A stretch of 6,892 nucleotides of DNA. Origin: Gammaproteobacteria bacterium (GTDB lineage: Bacteria; Pseudomonadota; Gammaproteobacteria; Francisellales; CACEW01). Made by a program: the position numbers and the translations under genes. Under the pieces are notes generated by a model. The model worked only from the letters and a program-made list of their open reading frames with translations, made no database searches and was not told the DNA's origin. Each line of letters opens with the position of its first letter. The first letter of the stretch is position 1. Shown one piece after another: positions 5,922-6,892 of the stretch. The DNA lies in assembly GCA_028282045.1 (NCBI GenBank), contig JANQIS010000106.1:1-6892 (forward strand), in the 5' to 3' direction.

Positions 5922-6892
5922 TCAACACGAATTTGCTAACAACAAGGCATTTGGGTCGTCTGGCATATCTGCTGCACAGACACGAAAAGGTGTTGATACA
6001 GTAAGTCCTTGCGATTCTTCATACGCTTTTTTTATTGCAGCCATCTTGCCCGTCTTGCCCGACATTCCCTGATAATGTCCTTTTTCCCCATCAACAAAAT
6101 ACTCACTGAAATACATCTTCAATTGTTTAACATGGGCAGGGAGCTCTTTTTTTGGTTGAGCCTGTTCGGGTATTGTTTCACCAGGGACACTTTCTTCCGG
6201 CAACACAGGTTGTTGTGCTTTATTTCCATGAAGAACCTCACCGCCACTGCTGTCATCACTACCTACAGAGATACTTTTCTCGTGCAATAGGGGTGTTTTA
6301 TCACCGGCAGGAAGATCCATATCGCCCCTTTCACCACCGCTCACAGAAGCTTTATGCTCGGCAGCAGGTTCAGATGGTAACCCAATCCACGGCTTCAACA
6401 TCCCGTCATATTCTTGTCCAAATTTCTCCACAACAGCAAACTTAGGCGACTGTCTTCCGACACATGCAGCCATTAGTTTAATTGCCGGATTCTTCTTACG
6501 CTCCTTTATGTGTTGGTTCGCTAGCAAAATAGTATCGTTTAATTCTTCCTTTTTAAGGGCAGAAATTTTGCTGACTTCACCCGCAAAAGTAGAAGAGCCC
6601 GTTCGCATAAAGGCATGGACAAATTGATTTTGCTGCGCTAGCCCTGTCTGAGACAATTTTTCAATAATGGTTTTTTGAGTAACGGTTTGGTTCCCAGCGC
6701 GTAGTTGATCTTTGCAATCGTTTATGGCGGTGACACACTGATTAAGCTCTTTAATAAGATTTAAATAATTGATTGCACAAGTCAGCAGCCCAGTAGCATA
6801 GGGCTTTAGAATCAACGTCTTAAATCCTGGCGGGTTGTTGTCACGGCTTTCTGAAGACTCGCTAAAAGCACCCTTTATCTCAGCATCAATTG
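5922..6892 (-). CDS. Unrecognised protein, C-terminal 322 residues (5' end beyond the window)
   Basis: I do not recognise this protein. The frame is open from the window edge to a TGA at 5922, giving 322 visible residues. A TTG at 6815 could be taken as a start, but 25 more in-frame codons precede it without a stop, so the gene probably begins outside. From the first visible residue there is a Ser/Glu-rich stretch (about 8-20) and a helix-rich, mostly polar part (about 30-165, including LLTCAINYLNLIKELNQ and EVSKISALKKEELNDTILLANQ). A long linker rich in Pro, Gly, Glu, Ser and Asp follows (about 170-250), then a basic C-terminal part with KQLKMYFSEYFVDGEKGHYQG and GKTGKMAAIKKAYEE. It ends in Cys. 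No transmembrane helix or enzyme motif is apparent, and six cysteines in the part downstream of that TTG suggest the cytoplasm. The 5' half looks AT-richer than the neighbouring genes, which would fit an accessory gene or a secreted effector, but this is speculation. Confidence 0.7.
   Translation of the reverse strand, partial: IDAEIKGAFSESSESRDNNPPGFKTLILKPYATGLLTCAINYLNLIKELNQCVTAINDCKDQLRAGNQTVTQKTIIEKLSQTGLAQQNQFVHAFMRTGSSTFAGEVSKISALKKEELNDTILLANQHIKERKKNPAIKLMAACVGRQSPKFAVVEKFGQEYDGMLKPWIGLPSEPAAEHKASVSGGERGDMDLPAGDKTPLLHEKSISVGSDDSSGGEVLHGNKAQQPVLPEESVPGETIPEQAQPKKELPAHVKQLKMYFSEYFVDGEKGHYQGMSGKTGKMAAIKKAYEESQGLTVSTPFRVCAADMPDDPNALLLANSC

Noticed and set aside
6009..6290. A plus-strand frame rich in Phe and Leu opposite the unknown gene
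   Set aside because: It is antisense to a long open frame. Its hydrophobic look comes from the complement of Lys/Glu-rich codons, and no start signal was seen.
6813..6815. TTG as the start of the unknown gene
   Set aside because: The frame is open for 25 more codons to the window edge and there is no Shine-Dalgarno before the TTG, so the gene is more likely truncated by the window.
1..6892. CRISPR array, tRNA, rRNA, insertion sequence or attachment site
   Set aside because: No regularly spaced repeats, cloverleaf-like segments, transposase frames or flanking direct repeats were seen by eye.

Overview
The window looks like chromosomal DNA of a gammaproteobacterium with moderate GC content. 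The evidence is the gene set: an E. coli-type adenylate kinase, RsmD, RdgB, a YajG-like outer-membrane lipoprotein and a pair of periplasmic M16 peptidase genes next to rsmD. A host- or protist-associated lineage such as Legionellales is possible, but I cannot establish it from this sequence. Every gene I can support is on the minus strand, so transcription runs from the high-coordinate end to the low one. No RNA gene, mobile element, CRISPR array or long repeat was seen.

In transcription order the window begins with the 3' part of an unrecognised gene (5922 to beyond 6892). Its reading frame stays open to the window edge, so its true start lies outside. It has a helix-rich part, a long Pro/Gly/Glu/Ser-rich linker and a basic C-terminal part, and at least its 5' half looks AT-richer than the other genes. 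Next is a 160-base gap holding two abutting inverted repeats and a candidate promoter, followed by adk (5108-5761).

After an 86-base gap comes a probable four-gene operon. It holds a catalytic M16 zinc peptidase (HxxEH), an M16 partner that has lost the zinc site but keeps the Arg/Tyr pair, rsmD (overlapping the partner gene by four bases, GTGA) and a YajG-family lipoprotein. Both M16 proteins carry signal peptides, so they probably form a periplasmic heterodimeric protease. The catalytic gene ends in a TAG that seems to cut off the usual family C-terminus. Reading on in frame gives seven more residues and a TGA placed against the next gene's Shine-Dalgarno.

A 143-base gap with a perfect TATAAT box and an inverted repeat precedes rdgB (470-1072), which cleans non-canonical purine triphosphates from the nucleotide pool. 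A UspA-family stress protein follows and runs off the low-coordinate end a few residues before its expected C-terminus. Most of the content is conserved housekeeping. The parts most worth a second look are the unknown gene, the TAG in the M16 gene and the palindromes upstream of adk.
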